A DNA stretch of 64,000 nt, from contig CM061234.1 of NCBI GenBank assembly GCA_030844895.1, positions 13,823,573-13,887,572 on the forward strand. The letters are read 5' to 3'. The notes beneath the pieces are model-generated. The model was not told the DNA's origin and searched no databases. It saw only the letters and a program-made list of their open reading frames with translations. Numbering within the stretch: the stretch's first letter is position 1; each line of letters starts with the position of its first letter. The DNA is from Ambrosia x helenae. Taxonomy: Eukaryota > Streptophyta > Magnoliopsida > Asterales > Asteraceae. Shown here in pieces: positions 43,011-54,810 of this stretch. The position numbers and the translations under genes were made by a program.

Positions 43011-43403
43011 ACGCAAGTAAAATACTTGAAATACCGAGGAAACAAATAAAAAAAAATACTTCAATTATATGGATATACATGAAAAATACATGAGTTATAT
43101 AAAAGTTATATTTCAAGTAGATAGATGTATATATAAGATACATGAAATATACCAAAAATACATGAAAATATGTTCCAAATACATGGATATATGTATGAAA
43201 AATACTTAAGTATATAACTATCGGTTCGGTTTCGGTTATTTCGGTTACAGAAGAAGGGAAAACCAAAACCGTAACCGAATGGTTCGGTTTTGGCCATATG
43301 TTAACCGTAACCGATCGGTTAATTCGGTTTTGGTTATTTTCGGTTCGGTTATCGGTTCGGTTTTGGTTTTTTTCGGTTATCGGTTTTCGTATGCTCACCC
43401 CTA
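42730..43403. mobile_element. hAT-type MITE rich in TTCGGTT words
   Basis: 674 bp. Termini TAGGGGTGAGCA at both ends, inverted, with a perfect 8-bp duplication CTTGTCAA (42722-42729 and 43404-43411). Subterminal regions contain dozens of CGGTT and AACCG words. ORFs on the minus strand are by-products. Confidence 0.9.
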
Positions 43404-43411
43404 CTTGTCAA

Positions 43412-44144
43412 ACAGCACCTAAGTAGATTACTAAAAAAATAGTGGAGGCTACTTAGCTTTTTTCCCGTTAACTTCTCTAATACTTTTCTAATAATTGCAA
43501 TCTTAATACTAGCTCATTTTTTAACCATTAAAATAGTGTTATAACGACTTGATCACACAGTATACTTCAAATGAAAAATATATATGTGTATGCAAGTATA
43601 TTAATAAACAAAGAAACTACGTATATTAAGAATTTGTCCCTTGTGTGTTAATTTATTATGATCATGCAATCTCTATCTCTGTCCATAGATATGCTCCAAG
43701 AGAATCATTCCGTAGTCGTAATTGTTGAGCACAAACACACCAACGTATATGATCCAAAGAATGGGAAAATCACATTCACATGAATATATATATATAATAT
43801 CCATGCATTCTTGGTAGTATCAAATACTTTAAAGGAGTTGTTAGCATTGACCAAAGAGCTAGTTAAGTATACCACAAAAAGACAACTAAAGAAACAAACA
43901 TACCCTTGGTGACAACCTTTTACTTTTTCCCAAATGCTTCAAAGTTTACTAGATTTCAAATGTTGATCAATTCAATAACTAAATATTTTCTTAACTGAAA
44001 AAGAATAAAGTAATAAAAAAACGTGTATTTAAAATTAGTATTAATCTTGTACTCGGATTATTTATAACACAAGAATTTAGAAACATGAAAATAGTCATGT
44101 TATTGTTATTTAATTTCAATGCTACAAAGTGTTTTAACTTGACC
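43412..44144. other. AT-rich spacer
   Basis: Nothing supported. A short (TA)n occurs near 43785-43798. Confidence 0.4.
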
Positions 44145-44255
44145 CCACCCCTTTGATGTGGTGGTAAATATGTTTGAAGTTTTAAAAAAATGGTTAAAAG
44201 TTCAAGCCTGATAATAGGCATTACTATTAACAATCTAATATGAAGAAAAAAAAAC
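44145..44255 (+). mobile_element. SINE relic
   Basis: TGATGTGGTGGT resembles an A box, AAAGTTCAAGCCTG a B box, and an A-run (GAAGAAAAAAAAA) ends it. The terminal word ATTAACAATCTAATATGAA recurs ~122 bp downstream. Confidence 0.35.
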
Positions 44256-44899
44256 CTAGGTACATATGTACACATAGACGGGTCTTCAATGCATAATCAA
44301 AAATAATAATAGAACTTAATTTGTGCATCAATATGAACTTCATTTAGTATTAACAATCTAATATGAACAATGATATGTCAATATCATTGTACTGCAATGG
44401 TAGAAGCATTGGTAGACATTGATAGAAAATCAAGGGATTTCCTAGGGAATTCTGGTTCGTTTTTTGGGTCAAACATGGTTATCGGTATTTTCACCGTCGT
44501 GTCTACGGACAGGTGAGTTACTGGATTTTTCTCAGAATTGGTGTTTGACAACTCATGTTACTTTCGGAGTACCCGATTTGTCTTGTCGGTACCCCAAAAA
44601 TGTTCGGGTTTGATTTGATGACCGTTAAAAAAAGAATGAAAATGATATAATTCTAAAAAAATAAATTCTCTCTTTCTAATTAATTAACTTCCATACTTTT
44701 TCTCCTCTCTTTTCATCAAACAAGTTTTGTATAGATGTTTATATTATAAATGTTTATATTATATGAATGCACGCAAGTTTATCCACATATAATCAAATTA
44801 ACCATGATCGTTTCATTGTAATGTTAAAATGTAAAATAAATATATAAATAAATACATTTTTACATCTTTTCTAGCAGTTTTATCATTACGTATTGAAGC
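44256..44899. other. spacer without supported gene
   Basis: AT-rich. No ORF or clear element. Confidence 0.4.
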
Positions 44900-45880
44900 A
44901 CATCACACAAAAAAGGTCTCACGTGATGCGATAAATAGCAAAAACACTCGTAACACATAACATGCTAATTTTTATTTTAAATAAAAAACTATAGCAGTAT
45001 TATAGTAAAATCAAGGAGAATAAAATGCACGCTTTTATAGTTTATTTTTTTTATATATTAATATATGAAAAGTTATGTCTGCTTTAAAATCGTGGGGTGA
45101 AGTTGTTTATAAGTCAATAAGATGTTTTACAAAACTGTATCATATGTTTTAAAAGTTGTAGTTACCAGAATCTTAAATTATGTGAAATTGGCTTTGTATT
45201 CTCATTTAATAATCCAAACATTGCCTCGTTGGCCGATAAATAATCTGTATTTAAGAAGTCTCAACTTTCAACGTATTGGCTGATAATGAACTTTTATTAA
45301 CCGAACACAAATCCATTATCAAAACTGAAGGAGTTTGAAAGTTAAAAATTTCATTGTCGTCCAATACATTGAAAGTTCAGACTGTTGTGGAATTTCTTAA
45401 ATACAGATTATTACTGGCCAATGAGGCAAATTTATATTATTAAAATCAAATTTCCCTACGTATTATAACAATGCGTGTGCGTATATATGTATATACACTA
45501 TCTTATAAAATTACATAATTTAAAAAAAATTAAGTAATACACTGTATTATAATACACATGAGGAGGACAAAAAATGTAATTTTGCATAATTTTAGACGTT
45601 TAAGACGACTACAATTTTTTAAAACATATGAAACAATCTATTAAAACATATTGTTTTACCTATGAACCAACGTACCCACGATTGTTAAACTAACCATAAC
45701 TATTTGATGATATATTTTCTAAAAAATATTATATCATAAAACGAACATTTTTTCTCTTTAAATTTTGTGTGGTATGTCTAGAGTTTCTTTAATTTAAAAA
45801 ATAATAAAAATTTACGTGATTTCAGTGTCTATGTTTCACGCAACATAACGCATCCACCACCTAGTGTGTCTACACACGTA
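44900..45880. repeat. long imperfect inverted repeat (foldback)
   Basis: Arms meet near 45300-45330. The inner ~75-bp arms are strong: TGCCTCGTTGGCC with AATCTGTATTTAAGAA on the left, inverted at 45378-45430. Weaker pairing extends outward, e.g. CTACAACTTTTAAAACATATG (left, inverted) with CTACAATTTTTTAAAACATATG (45607), and CCCACGATT on both sides. It may be a foldback or MITE inside an older one; no TSD assigned. Confidence 0.6.
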
Positions 45881-46499
45881 TGTTTGTATGTATGTGTGAG
45901 TATAACTGTATCTGTATGCATACAGTTTATTTTGAAATAGTTAAAGTGATAAATTTTCCTTTTCACAAGACACAAAACATAAAGAGGAATCAAATAGATC
46001 TTGAAAGTTAATTAAAGGCTTTGGGGAAGGAAAGAATATTCTATGGACACCTAAGATCAAACGCTAAAGTCCAAAGAGTTAATGTTAAACAAAGTTAAAA
46101 GGTGAAAATATGATTAGATTATGATTAAGGGTTTGCCACAAAGGTCAGCCCACAAGTAGACGACCGCCCTCATTTCCAAAAATTCACTGCCTTTGTCAGT
46201 TATATGTCTTTTAACCATTTTTTTTTTATTAAATCTTCATTATGTGACCCGATACACACATATATGTTATTGACTCTACCTGCATATAATATAATGACTC
46301 GTTTTAAAACTTCATCAAATTTGTCCTTTCCTAATTCAAAATAATCATCTTTTCGTGTGTTGTAAAAGAGTCAATATGTAGTGAATTCATTAATAAAATA
46401 TGATATTATTTTCGTTTATTTTACACCCCATATATACTAGCTAGAATACTTTGCTTTAATTTGAAAATATAAAGATATTGTACATTTCAAAAACATTGA
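45881..46499. other. spacer without supported gene
   Basis: AT-rich, no feature recognised. Confidence 0.4.
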
Positions 46500-47040
46500 A
46501 TAATAATAATGCATCACATTTTCAGGGATAGATTGGAGGTAGCTAATATCTCGAATAAGATAAAAGAGGGAAGGTTGAGATGGTTTGGGCATGTGAAGAG
46601 GAGAGAGTCAGCTGAGCCAATTAGAATGGTAGAAGGTCTCACTGTGGAAGGCAGGAGGAGTAGAGGCAGACCAAAATTGATCTGGGAGGAGCGGGTTAGA
46701 CATGATTTACGTGAGTTGCACCTCTCTAAGGACATGGCCCATGATAGGGGTTTATGGAGACATAAGATTAAAGTGAAGGACTATTAGGACATGGAAAAAG
46801 GTTTTCTAGGAGTATGGTAGGGTCTTACTTTTGCTTTTACGTTATGCGGCTTGTAAATATGAATTATGCGGCTTTTACATATGTTTTGTCTTCCATGTAG
46901 TTTTGTTTATAAGTTGTATATGGCGGTATAGCTGTCTATGCACTGTGTTTAATGTCTATGATATTATGAGAAGTTGTGTGTGTACATATAAAAACTTTTT
47001 AATTAGATCTGCTTTGAATATAATCCGGTTGGATTTCTGA
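46500..47040 (+). mobile_element. LINE (L1-type) 3' end fragment
   Basis: Holds the C-terminal part of a LINE ORF2 and a possible 3' UTR. No poly-A tail or TSD was found, and the 5' part is missing. Confidence 0.65.
46509..46787 (+). pseudogene. LINE reverse transcriptase C-terminal tail
   Basis: A 92-codon stretch with the hallmark RLRWFGHVKRRESAEPIR, then EGRRSRGRPKLIWEERVRHD, LSKDMAHDRGLWR and a stop. In plants this RLRWFGH...RGRPK...W block is the C-terminal end of LINE ORF2 proteins, after the reverse transcriptase domain. The ATG at 46509 is only the first Met in the open frame; the catalytic parts are absent, so this is a 5'-truncated copy, the usual outcome of LINE insertion. The frame itself is undamaged, which suggests it is not very old. 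It is surrounded by non-coding AT-rich DNA with no regulatory link to neighbours. Confidence 0.75.
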
Positions 47041-49049
47041 ATTACGTTTACAACTACAATTCAACTTTATGTCTTTATTTACCGTAGTAGTGCAGATTCG
47101 ATGAATTCAATAAAATATGAAGAGAAAACCATTTGTGCAAATATTATTTTTGTAAATGCCATATTAACATGGATCCAACCAAGCATTCACTGAAAATTAT
47201 CATGTGAGATTCCTTTTACATATCTGGAAAGCCTTGAGATCAGCTGCATCTCATTTAGTATATACTATTAAAGTAATATATATATATTCTATATGCGTTT
47301 CTTGACACAAAAAGAATGTTATATCAATTACGAAAGAAAAGAATATAATTCCTTTTTGTGAAAATAATCTAAGATACTTCTATAGAAAGCTGTATAAATA
47401 TTTGGGAACCAATAATCACCATGAATTATATAGAGGAAGTCTAATATACAAACCTACAAAACATACAAAGCTTCATTAACATACAAAGCGTATCAAGAAA
47501 TAGTAGCCGTCGATTAGGTTTGTCCGATGGCTCATTTACAACACCCGGTGGCACGCTCATTATTATTGAGCATCATTGAAAACGGTTTAACATAAGTATG
47601 TATCGTCCAATTGCAAAATCAAATTTTAATTGAATTTAAATTGCACCGCCCTAATCTCATTAATTAGTTTTACGATCGGCAAAAAAAACTCAAGCAACTG
47701 ACGAACATAACAAAAAACCACCACTTCGGAAACCATGTTCTATTTTGAAGACCCACCACTCCGGAACGATGCTTTGTTAACGAAATGAAAAGCAGATCAT
47801 GCTTCATCTCATAAATCACGCATGTATAATATCAAAAATCACTCAGTGTAAACTAGAACTAGAAAATAACACATGATATAAAAACATAATGGCATGTTTT
47901 AAAAAAATAATACAATGCATGCTTTAAATGGAAACATAATCACGCATGTTAACAATAATGGAGGGAGCATGAAATTACGCATGTCGAAAACATAACCATA
48001 CATATTGATGTATAGTTTAAAAAGTTTTTTTATGATGAAAAAAACTAGATACTTTACTACCAAAGAAAGTGTAGGATTGTTACTAAAACGTGTTCGAGCT
48101 TTAAATTTATAAGAAACGATAGTTGCTTTATAACTAAAACCTACACAATAGCTACATGAACGTACCATGTCTTGCATAAATTTTTATGCAAGTACCAAAT
48201 ATCGAACTCAAAGACAAGATTTTTACTACACAATTTAAATTAACAAATATAAACTTAATGGTTTTTTGAGTGTTTAATTTTAAAAAAAGTATGTAGCCTA
48301 GAGAATAATCAATGCTCAAATATAGTGTTTCCTCGGGATTAGAGTTCACTTGGGATGAAACAATAGTAAATTAATAGTTAAGTGTGTCTTCTGCCAAAAT
48401 TATTAGACAATTTATGTTCTTGAGGTTATTATGATAGTCTCCTGTCCTGGTGAGCTCCCTTCTCAAATAGTGATGGACATATTACCCAAATATGTGATAT
48501 CTCACCTATGAGAAATTCATCACCCAAAGTTGCGATATATACATCCAATTATCCATTTCTTTTGTAAATGACTTACTAAAATTCATAGCGATTAGCAAAT
48601 CATTACTTGATATGGCAAAGGTCTCATCTCATTCCGAGTTTGCTCATCCTTGGCATGAATGAATTAACATACCAATTAGTGATTAATCTCAGTGGATATA
48701 ATAATAAGAATAAATATAAACCGTTTATATCCTAAGGTGGGTTAAGCAAGACTTGAATTGTCATGAACCAAGTTTTGGCTTAACACCAAGATCAGGTATA
48801 TAGACACTACCAATCTTGAGTGATGTTTTGATAGTGGGGGCTCGACCGTCGAAGATGGCCCCCATATGGGGTCTTACTAACCATCGGTACACCCATAAGC
48901 TTCCTCTCCTATACCAAGTACACCCACAAGATTAAAGAATAAGTTGATTCATTAGTTAGTTAATCAAACAAAGAAAAGGTAAAAAGAATTATCAAGAATC
49001 CAAAACACCACTTAAACTAAAATTAAACTAAAATTAAACTATATAAATA
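47041..49049. other. long stretch without supported gene
   Basis: AT-rich with only short random ORFs. 48430-48930 contains less AT-rich text (GTGGGGGCTCGACCGTCG) that may be a decayed retroelement piece, but I could not place it. Confidence 0.4.
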
Positions 49050-49134
49050 TGACACCCGGTAAACTCAGGTTAATACTTTTAACAAATACATAAGTCTACC
49101 TTAGCAAAACATTCATAAAACATACTTAACGGGG

Positions 49135-49272
49135 TTAGATGAGTCGCTTCAATGATTCGGAGAAATCATCGGGAGTCAGTTCGATGATTCGGGGAATCAT
49201 CGGGAGTCGGTTCGATGATATGGAGGAGCATCGGTAGTCAGTTTACACATATATGTCTAAGGGTTGGTGATT
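49135..49272. repeat. ~33-bp minisatellite
   Basis: About three to four units built on TTCGATGATTCGGGG and ATCATCGGGAGTC, with internal inverted character (GATGATTC/GAATCATC). It lies in U3, upstream of the TATA box. Confidence 0.7.
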
Positions 49273-49469
49273 CGGAGGATCACCAGGTAAAATACACTCA
49301 CACGAGTCTCGAGTCCTGGGGCTTAGTGAAATAACTTAAAAGTGTGAATTGTCGGGTATTAAATGTTTTACAATCATTATATAATGTGCCGATATGTGTA
49401 TGCATGAAATTATGTGTTAAAATAGCAAACGACTCTATGGAAATATGCCGCCCCTGGGGACGCTACTAG

Positions 49470-49640
49470 CAAAGCTACTCGCGTGCATCAGGATACTAGA
49501 TAGCTAGCTACTCGTGTGCATCAAGATACTAGATAGCTAGCTACTTGTGTGCATCAGGAGGATACTACACAGCTAGCTACTCGGGCGCATCAGGATGCTA
49601 GATAGCCAGCTACTCGTGTGCATCAGGAGGCGACTAGCTA
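49470..49640. repeat. ~40-bp minisatellite GCTAGCTACTCG
   Basis: Five units of GCTACTCGTGTGCATCAGGA followed by TACTAGATAGCTA with substitutions. Immediately upstream of the TATA box at 49687. Confidence 0.8.
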
Positions 49641-50518
49641 GTGCAGCAGCTAGTCACCCAGAATGACTGGGACGACTAGTAACCGCTATAAATACCATAC
49701 TTGAATTGTTTTACATCATTTATGCAACCCTAACTCGCCCCAAAGTGCTCTCTCACTATCCTTATCCTCTGTACACCCGTTTTTGCCCTAAAATCACCAT
49801 ATCCAAGCTTAAACAACCTTTACAAGCAAAGATCTAAGGCGTGTGATTCATCCAAATCATTTTTCAAACATTGTTATGTTATTATTTTGAACCCTAAAGG
49901 TCCAGACCTAATCTTTATATGGTTTTATCAATAAAAACCATTGAAAATCCCTTTTAAACTAAGTCTTAACATATCCTATGTGTTTTTGATAAAAATGCAA
50001 ACTTTAATTGGTGTTGGTGATTAAAACATGGGTTTCCTTGTGTATTTGCTATTAGAATGATGCAGGGAGGTTGTTATGATGATTATCTAGGTGTTAGAAA
50101 CTTGTTTAATGTATTATGTGGCTTTGACGAGTTTGACCCGTTTGAGGATTTTATGCGAATCTAGGATGTAATATGATGATTTGATGATTGTAACTTATTA
50201 GGGTTTATGCTAGAATGATCATACTACAGCTTGATAATGATTGGAACGTGGTTATGTGATTAAATCCTGTTATTTGTTTAAGGAAACTCTTGCATGTTGT
50301 TGATGTGACTTACCCATAATATTATCTATTTTGGGAAAACTTGCAATTTGTGTGATAAACGAGATGATAATTGGGGCGTATTGATGGGGTTGGGTTGTTT
50401 AATGATTGTGGATTGATTAGTGGTGTTCCAATATGTCTCGTATCTGATTTGGAGGGAGTTCACGTGCCAAAAAGGCCAACAACCTGCAGAGCAGGCGACT
50501 CGCTAGCTAGTTGTGTGC

Positions 50519-50715
50519 CTCTGAAGGCGACTAGCATAGATAGTCATGTGTTTTGATGCTAATCGTGTGTTTTGATGCTAGTAGTGTGTTTTGATGCTAG
50601 TCGTGTCTTTTGAAAGCCAGTCATGTGTTTCAAAGCTAGTCATGTGTTTTGGAACCCTGTAGTGTGTCTTGACACCCAGTAACATCTTTTGAGCCCCGTA
50701 ACGCGTCTGGAACCC
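50519..50715. repeat. ~20-bp minisatellite GTGTGTTTTGATGCTAGT
   Basis: Eight to ten progressively diverged units, from TTTTGATGCTAGTCGTG to TTTTGGAACCCTGTAGTG. It lies downstream of the TATA box. Confidence 0.7.
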
Positions 50716-51638
50716 TGTAACATGTTATATGACTCATAAATGCATTCAATGAGCTATATGCCATGTTTTATGATATATTCGTTATGTGAGGTGCGTGTCT
50801 ACATGTTATTGCTTATGAACTTACACTTGACTAATACATGAGGATATCGGGTCACCAACGGGATGTCAGGTCTTGTGTGGTCGTGTAAAACAAAAAACAT
50901 GTTTTCAAACGTACACAGTCATGGTCTGGACAACCAAGGGCTAATTAACTAATGGGTTATCGGTCAACACACTTATACGCGTCTTATGATAGGTCATTGG
51001 TAGTTGGGACTATCATCACACAAACGGTTTACATTTATAGAAGAAGACACACTCTAAGGTGAGTTTTACGGCCCCACTTTTACATACGTTCTCATAGGGG
51101 AGAAACATGCTACACATTTATTTACTTAAAGATCATTTATTACTATTGTTATCATTTGTTTACTATGCGACTCATCTAAATCCCTAGGAAATCACTAAGA
51201 TGGGTATATAGCGGGGAAATGCGGATAGATCTATTGGGCCTGACAAACCCGACCCGGGTCAACTAGAGGTTGGATGGGTGCATATTGTCTCAAACTACAC
51301 AGGGCTTACCGGGGATGACCGTAACCCGAAGGGTACACATATTATGGAGTAACAACGTAGTCAACAATGGTTTCAATCGCAATAGTAACATAATTAACTT
51401 CTAGCTAAAGTTCGATAAAATAGTAAAACTGATTTGATCTTTCACATATGTGATACTTGTTCTTGAAAAACCTGTGAACTCACCAGCATTGTTATGTTGA
51501 CACATTTTAGCATGTTTTCTCAGGTTGCTAAGGTAGCAACACTAGTATAGGATGCACCAGAGTCGACAACATCCGTTATCTTTCATTCTGTCTGATTTGA
51601 ACTTTTTACCTATTTTGGTCGTTTGAATAAACATCTTT

Positions 51639-52335
51639 GTGAATCTTGTGTTTTCGGAAAAAGCACGAGATTACCTTGTGATACTTCATTTAATATTACT
51701 TTTGCACCTTTTTATATTTTGCATTGTGACTTATGACTTCTCCAATTTGATTTCCGAAGGTCATAGATATTATGTGTTATTCCTTGATGACTTTACCAAT
51801 TGCTTATGGACCTTCCGCATATCTAGAAAATCACAAACCTTTACCATTTTTTGTCCTCTTGCGTCTATATTAAAACTCAATTCGAAAGAACCATTAAAAC
51901 TTTTCAATGTGATAATGGTCGGGAATATGTTAACTCCTTATTTAACCAATTTTTTTTCAACATGAGATGTTATTTTGTCTTTCTTGCCCACACACCTCCA
52001 GTAAAAATGGCAAGGCCAAGCGTAAAATAAGAACATTTAATAATATGATAAACACTCTTTTGGCCCATGCCTCCCACCCTAACACCTTTTGGCCCAATGC
52101 CCTTGACACTGCCACCTACCTCCTAAATATCCTACCCAACAAAGCTCACCAAAACAAATCCGCCACTGATCTTCTTTATAACCGAATCCCATCCTTTGAC
52201 CACTTTCATGTCTTCGGGTGTCTCTGTTATCCCTTGGTCCCCTCCACATCCATCCACAAATTTCAATACTGCTCCCATCCATACACATTTTTGGACTACC
52301 CCCCACTCACCGCGGCTACAAATGTTGTGACCTGA
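51639..52335 (+). pseudogene. pol: copia integrase remnant
   Basis: Two open stretches in different frames (51639-51965 and 51967-52335) cover the integrase core and its C-terminal part. HRYYVLFLDDFTNCLWTF holds the core Asp region, and KRKIRTFNNMINTLLAHAS plus FWPNALDTATYLLNILPN are typical of copia integrases. Upstream near 51660 a further stretch matches the start of the core but contains a stop and a frameshift (near 51730). Integrase joins element cDNA to the genome; the several frame breaks make it non-functional. The region 52336-52920 continues with a Pro/His-rich linker that is also broken. Confidence 0.75.
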
Positions 52336-52926
52336 ATACTCACTAAATCGTTATTTCTCGTCACGTTGCTTTTGACGAGATTAACTTTCCATTTACGAAC
52401 ACCATCTGCCCACATCCCACTTATGACTTCTTAAAAGACTCGCTACCCACCCACCTTTGGCCTCATATAAATCCCAACCCAACTCTCACAGCCCAACCAC
52501 TAACTATCCCACCACCTGCCCACCAGCCCACAACCACTTCACCCATTAACAACCCACCCACATCGGCCCAATCCACCCCTTCTACTATACCCCACCCTCA
52601 CCACAGCAAGTCCACCTCTTCGGTCCAACAGGCTTCCCAATATCAGCCCATATCCTTGCCGTCCAATAGCCCAGACCAAACATCACCCCACCTGCCTTCT
52701 CCAACAGTCCCTACTCAGTAGACCCCCCTCGTACCATGAGCACATGTGTTATGGGTGGAATTTTAAACCAAAACCACCCTTCAGCCTCACCACCTCCACT
52801 GTCACCCCTATTCACAAATCCCCTTCCGATGGCTTGGCTATACCTGAGTGGTACGATGCCATGAACGACGAATATAATGAACTTATTTAAAACGGGACAT
52901 GGGAACGTGTTCCTCGTCATCCAGAT
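52336..52926 (+). pseudogene. copia integrase-RT linker, degraded
   Basis: Pro/Thr/His-rich frames (repeated CCCACC and CAGCCC words) between integrase and RT, with no long ORF. Near 52830-52880 the words DGLAIPEWYDAMNDEYNEL match the start of copia RT, ending in a stop. Confidence 0.6.
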
Positions 52927-53627
52927 ATGAACATTATTCGTAGCATGTGGTCGTTCAAACATAAATTTAAATATGACAGGACTTTGGAGCGTTACAAAGC
53001 TAGATTGGTTTGTGATGGTAGATTGCAACAGGTCGGTATTAATTGCACTGAGACTTTTAGCCTAGTTGTAAAACCGACAACTATTCGAATTGTCTTATCA
53101 TTGGAATTATCTAATTCTTGTTCGGTTCACCAGCTTGATTTGACTAATGCTTTCCTTCATGGTCACATAAATGAGACAATATTTATGTATCAACCAATGG
53201 GGTTTTGAAATAAACAGTTCCTAGATCATGTTTGCCAACTCAAGAAATCTCTCTACGGTCTCAAGCAAGCACCGTGGACATGGTATCAACATTTCACTAA
53301 TTATGTTTTGAATCTAGGATTTCTTCAGAGTAAGTGTGGCGCTTCTCCGTTTACCTTACACACAGGTCACGATACTTCTTTTCTTCTCTTCTATGTGGAC
53401 AATTTTTATTGTTCACCTTCTCAGATTCTCTAAGGCTTCGTCTCATAGCCCATATGGCAAATGAGTTTCCCATTAAGGATTTACGCCCTATTAGCTTCTT
53501 TTTGGGTATATCTATAACCCGACAGAACAACACTATGTTTCTTACTCAGCAGGCTTACACTCAAGACATCATTGATAGGGGCGGTATGTCCACGTGTCAT
53601 CCCGTGGCCACCCCTGTCGACACTTAA
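52927..53627 (+). pseudogene. pol: copia reverse transcriptase remnant
   Basis: 52927-53208 reads YKARLVCDGRLQQVGINCTE, PTTIRIVLSLELSNSCSVHQ, LDLTNAFLHGHINETIFM and QPMGF then a stop, the N-terminal half of copia RT with its first catalytic Asp. After the stop, a broken stretch around 53225-53330 still shows VCQLKKSLYGLKQAPWTWYQ. The catalytic YVDD box is represented near 53390 as FYVDN, so the second Asp is replaced, and it is out of frame with its neighbours. 53430-53627 reads the RT C-terminus (FFLGISITRQNNTMFLTQQ). At least three frame breaks make it dead. Confidence 0.75.
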
Positions 53628-53683
53628 TCTAAGCTCAACTCAATCTCTAGGAACCCTTTGGTAATCCCACTTTATTTCGTATC

Positions 53684-54270
53684 TTGGCGGGAGAACTTCA
53701 GCACTTTACTTTCACCCGTCCTCATATCAACTATGCGATGCAACAAGTCTGCATGCGCATGCATGCCCCTAAGATACCTCATTGGAATGCCTTGAAGCAC
53801 ATCATTCGCTATCTTCAACGTACCACCTCATATGGTCTCACCCTCACTGGCTCCTCAACTTCTTTTCTACGAGAATACACTGATGGTGATTGGGTTGGCT
53901 TCCCAGACACTCATCGTTCCACAAGTGGTTATTGTATGTATTATGGCGACAATCTTATCACTTGGTCTTCTAGGCGCCAGCCTACCATTTCCAGATCCAG
54001 TGCAGAAGCCGCATATCGGGGTGTTGCTAATGTTGTGACAAAATTATGTTGGCTACATAACCTTTCTTGAGCTATTTCCTCCGCTTGCCAAAGCTACCTT
54101 GGTCTATTGTGATAATGTTAGTGCTATCTACCTTTTGGGAAATCTAGTTCAACATCAATGTACGAAGCACACTGAATTAGATATGCACTTTGTTTCAGAG
54201 TAAGTTCAACGAGGCCAGGTTCGCATTCTCCATGTCCCTTCTTTTTAACAGGTGGCTGATATTTTCACCA
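53684..54270 (+). pseudogene. pol: copia RNase H remnant
   Basis: A 128-codon stretch (53684-54070) with LKHIIRYLQRTTSYGLTLTG, then YTDGDWVGFPDTHRSTSGYC carrying a catalytic Asp, and SSRRQPTISRSSAEAAYRGVA carrying Glu of the active site, as in copia RNase H. After a stop at 54070 the frame is shifted but words for LVYCDNVSAIYL and HQCTKHTELDMHFV continue to about 54240, so the whole domain is present but broken. It is followed by the presumed 3' LTR start at 54348. Confidence 0.75.
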
Positions 54271-54394
54271 AAGGGTTTCCATAATTATTATTTGATGAGT
54301 TCAGATCCAGTCTCAACATTCGGCCAACTCTTGTTTTGATTGTGGGTGTGTTATAGAAGATATTATTCTATGTGATAATATTTTGGATTTATAA

Positions 54395-54810
54395 TGGGGC
54401 CTTAATCCCAATTTAGCGCCCCACAACGCCCACAACACCGGTAGATACCGGCGCTAAAACGAGAAAAAGGGTCGAGGCTCTAAATACTTAGCGCCATGCA
54501 TAACCATCCCCTAACCAATGATCAACCACCACCTCACCTAACCCAAACGGTCAAATTCACCCCCCAAACCGCCCTTTAATGGGAAAAATGTTTTTACTTT
54601 TTTTTTTCAAGTTCAAATATATAAACCACACGCCATTCATATTTTAAACCCATTACATTTTTATCAAATAGAAACACCACTACAAACCACACTAAAAACC
54701 ACAATATGTTTCCATACCGTCCACCATTCGGTGTGTCTCGCCCGGGCAACCCGAATGCAGTGCGCCCAAACACAACCCAACCACCACCCACTTTTAATTA
54801 CCTAGATTTA
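54395..54810 (+). mobile_element. PIF/Harbinger-like element, 5' part
   Basis: GGGGCCTTAATCCC start, GCGCC-rich subterminal region, AACGGTCAAATTC leader words shared with the element at 1-1163, and TATATAAA (54618-54625). It is interrupted at 54811 by the LARD. No continuation was recognised after 63507. Confidence 0.45.
54706..54810 (+). CDS. N-terminal ORF of Harbinger-like element, interrupted
   Basis: A 35-codon start, MFPYRPPFGVSRPGNPNAVR then NTTQPPPTFNYLDL, Pro/Asn-rich, 81 bp downstream of a TATA box, like the leader and ORF at 250. The LARD 5' LTR begins inside the frame at 54811, so the remainder is lost or lies outside the window. Such Pro-rich starts occur in the accessory proteins of plant Harbinger elements, but the fragment is too short to prove it. 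Confidence 0.35.

Larger units (their letters stand above)
49050..51650 (+). mobile_element. LTR-like element with three minisatellites
   Basis: Starts TGACACCCGG. TATAAATA at 49687-49694 is followed by a leader-like stretch (CTCGCCCCAAAGTGCTC) and AT-rich transcribed-type DNA. A CTGTGAACTCACCAGC...TTTTCTCAGGTTGC pattern near 51472-51530 matches the splice-like motif of the other LTRs here. No 3' end is seen before the copia fragment starts near 51650. Confidence 0.5.
51650..54347 (+). mobile_element. Ty1/copia element, 5'-truncated and degenerate
   Basis: Order integrase, reverse transcriptase, RNase H, which is the copia arrangement. gag, protease and the 5' LTR are missing. A TGTTATAGAAGATATTATTC start at 54348 may be the first bases of a 3' LTR that is cut off near 54390. 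Confidence 0.8.

Noticed and set aside
42076..43398. ORFs rich in Arg/Asn/Thr or Phe/Ile
   Set aside because: They come from CGGTT/AACCG words of the hAT MITE and adjacent AT-rich DNA.
53351..53533. Minus-strand ORF in the copia region
   Set aside because: Antisense of RT remnants; no domain.
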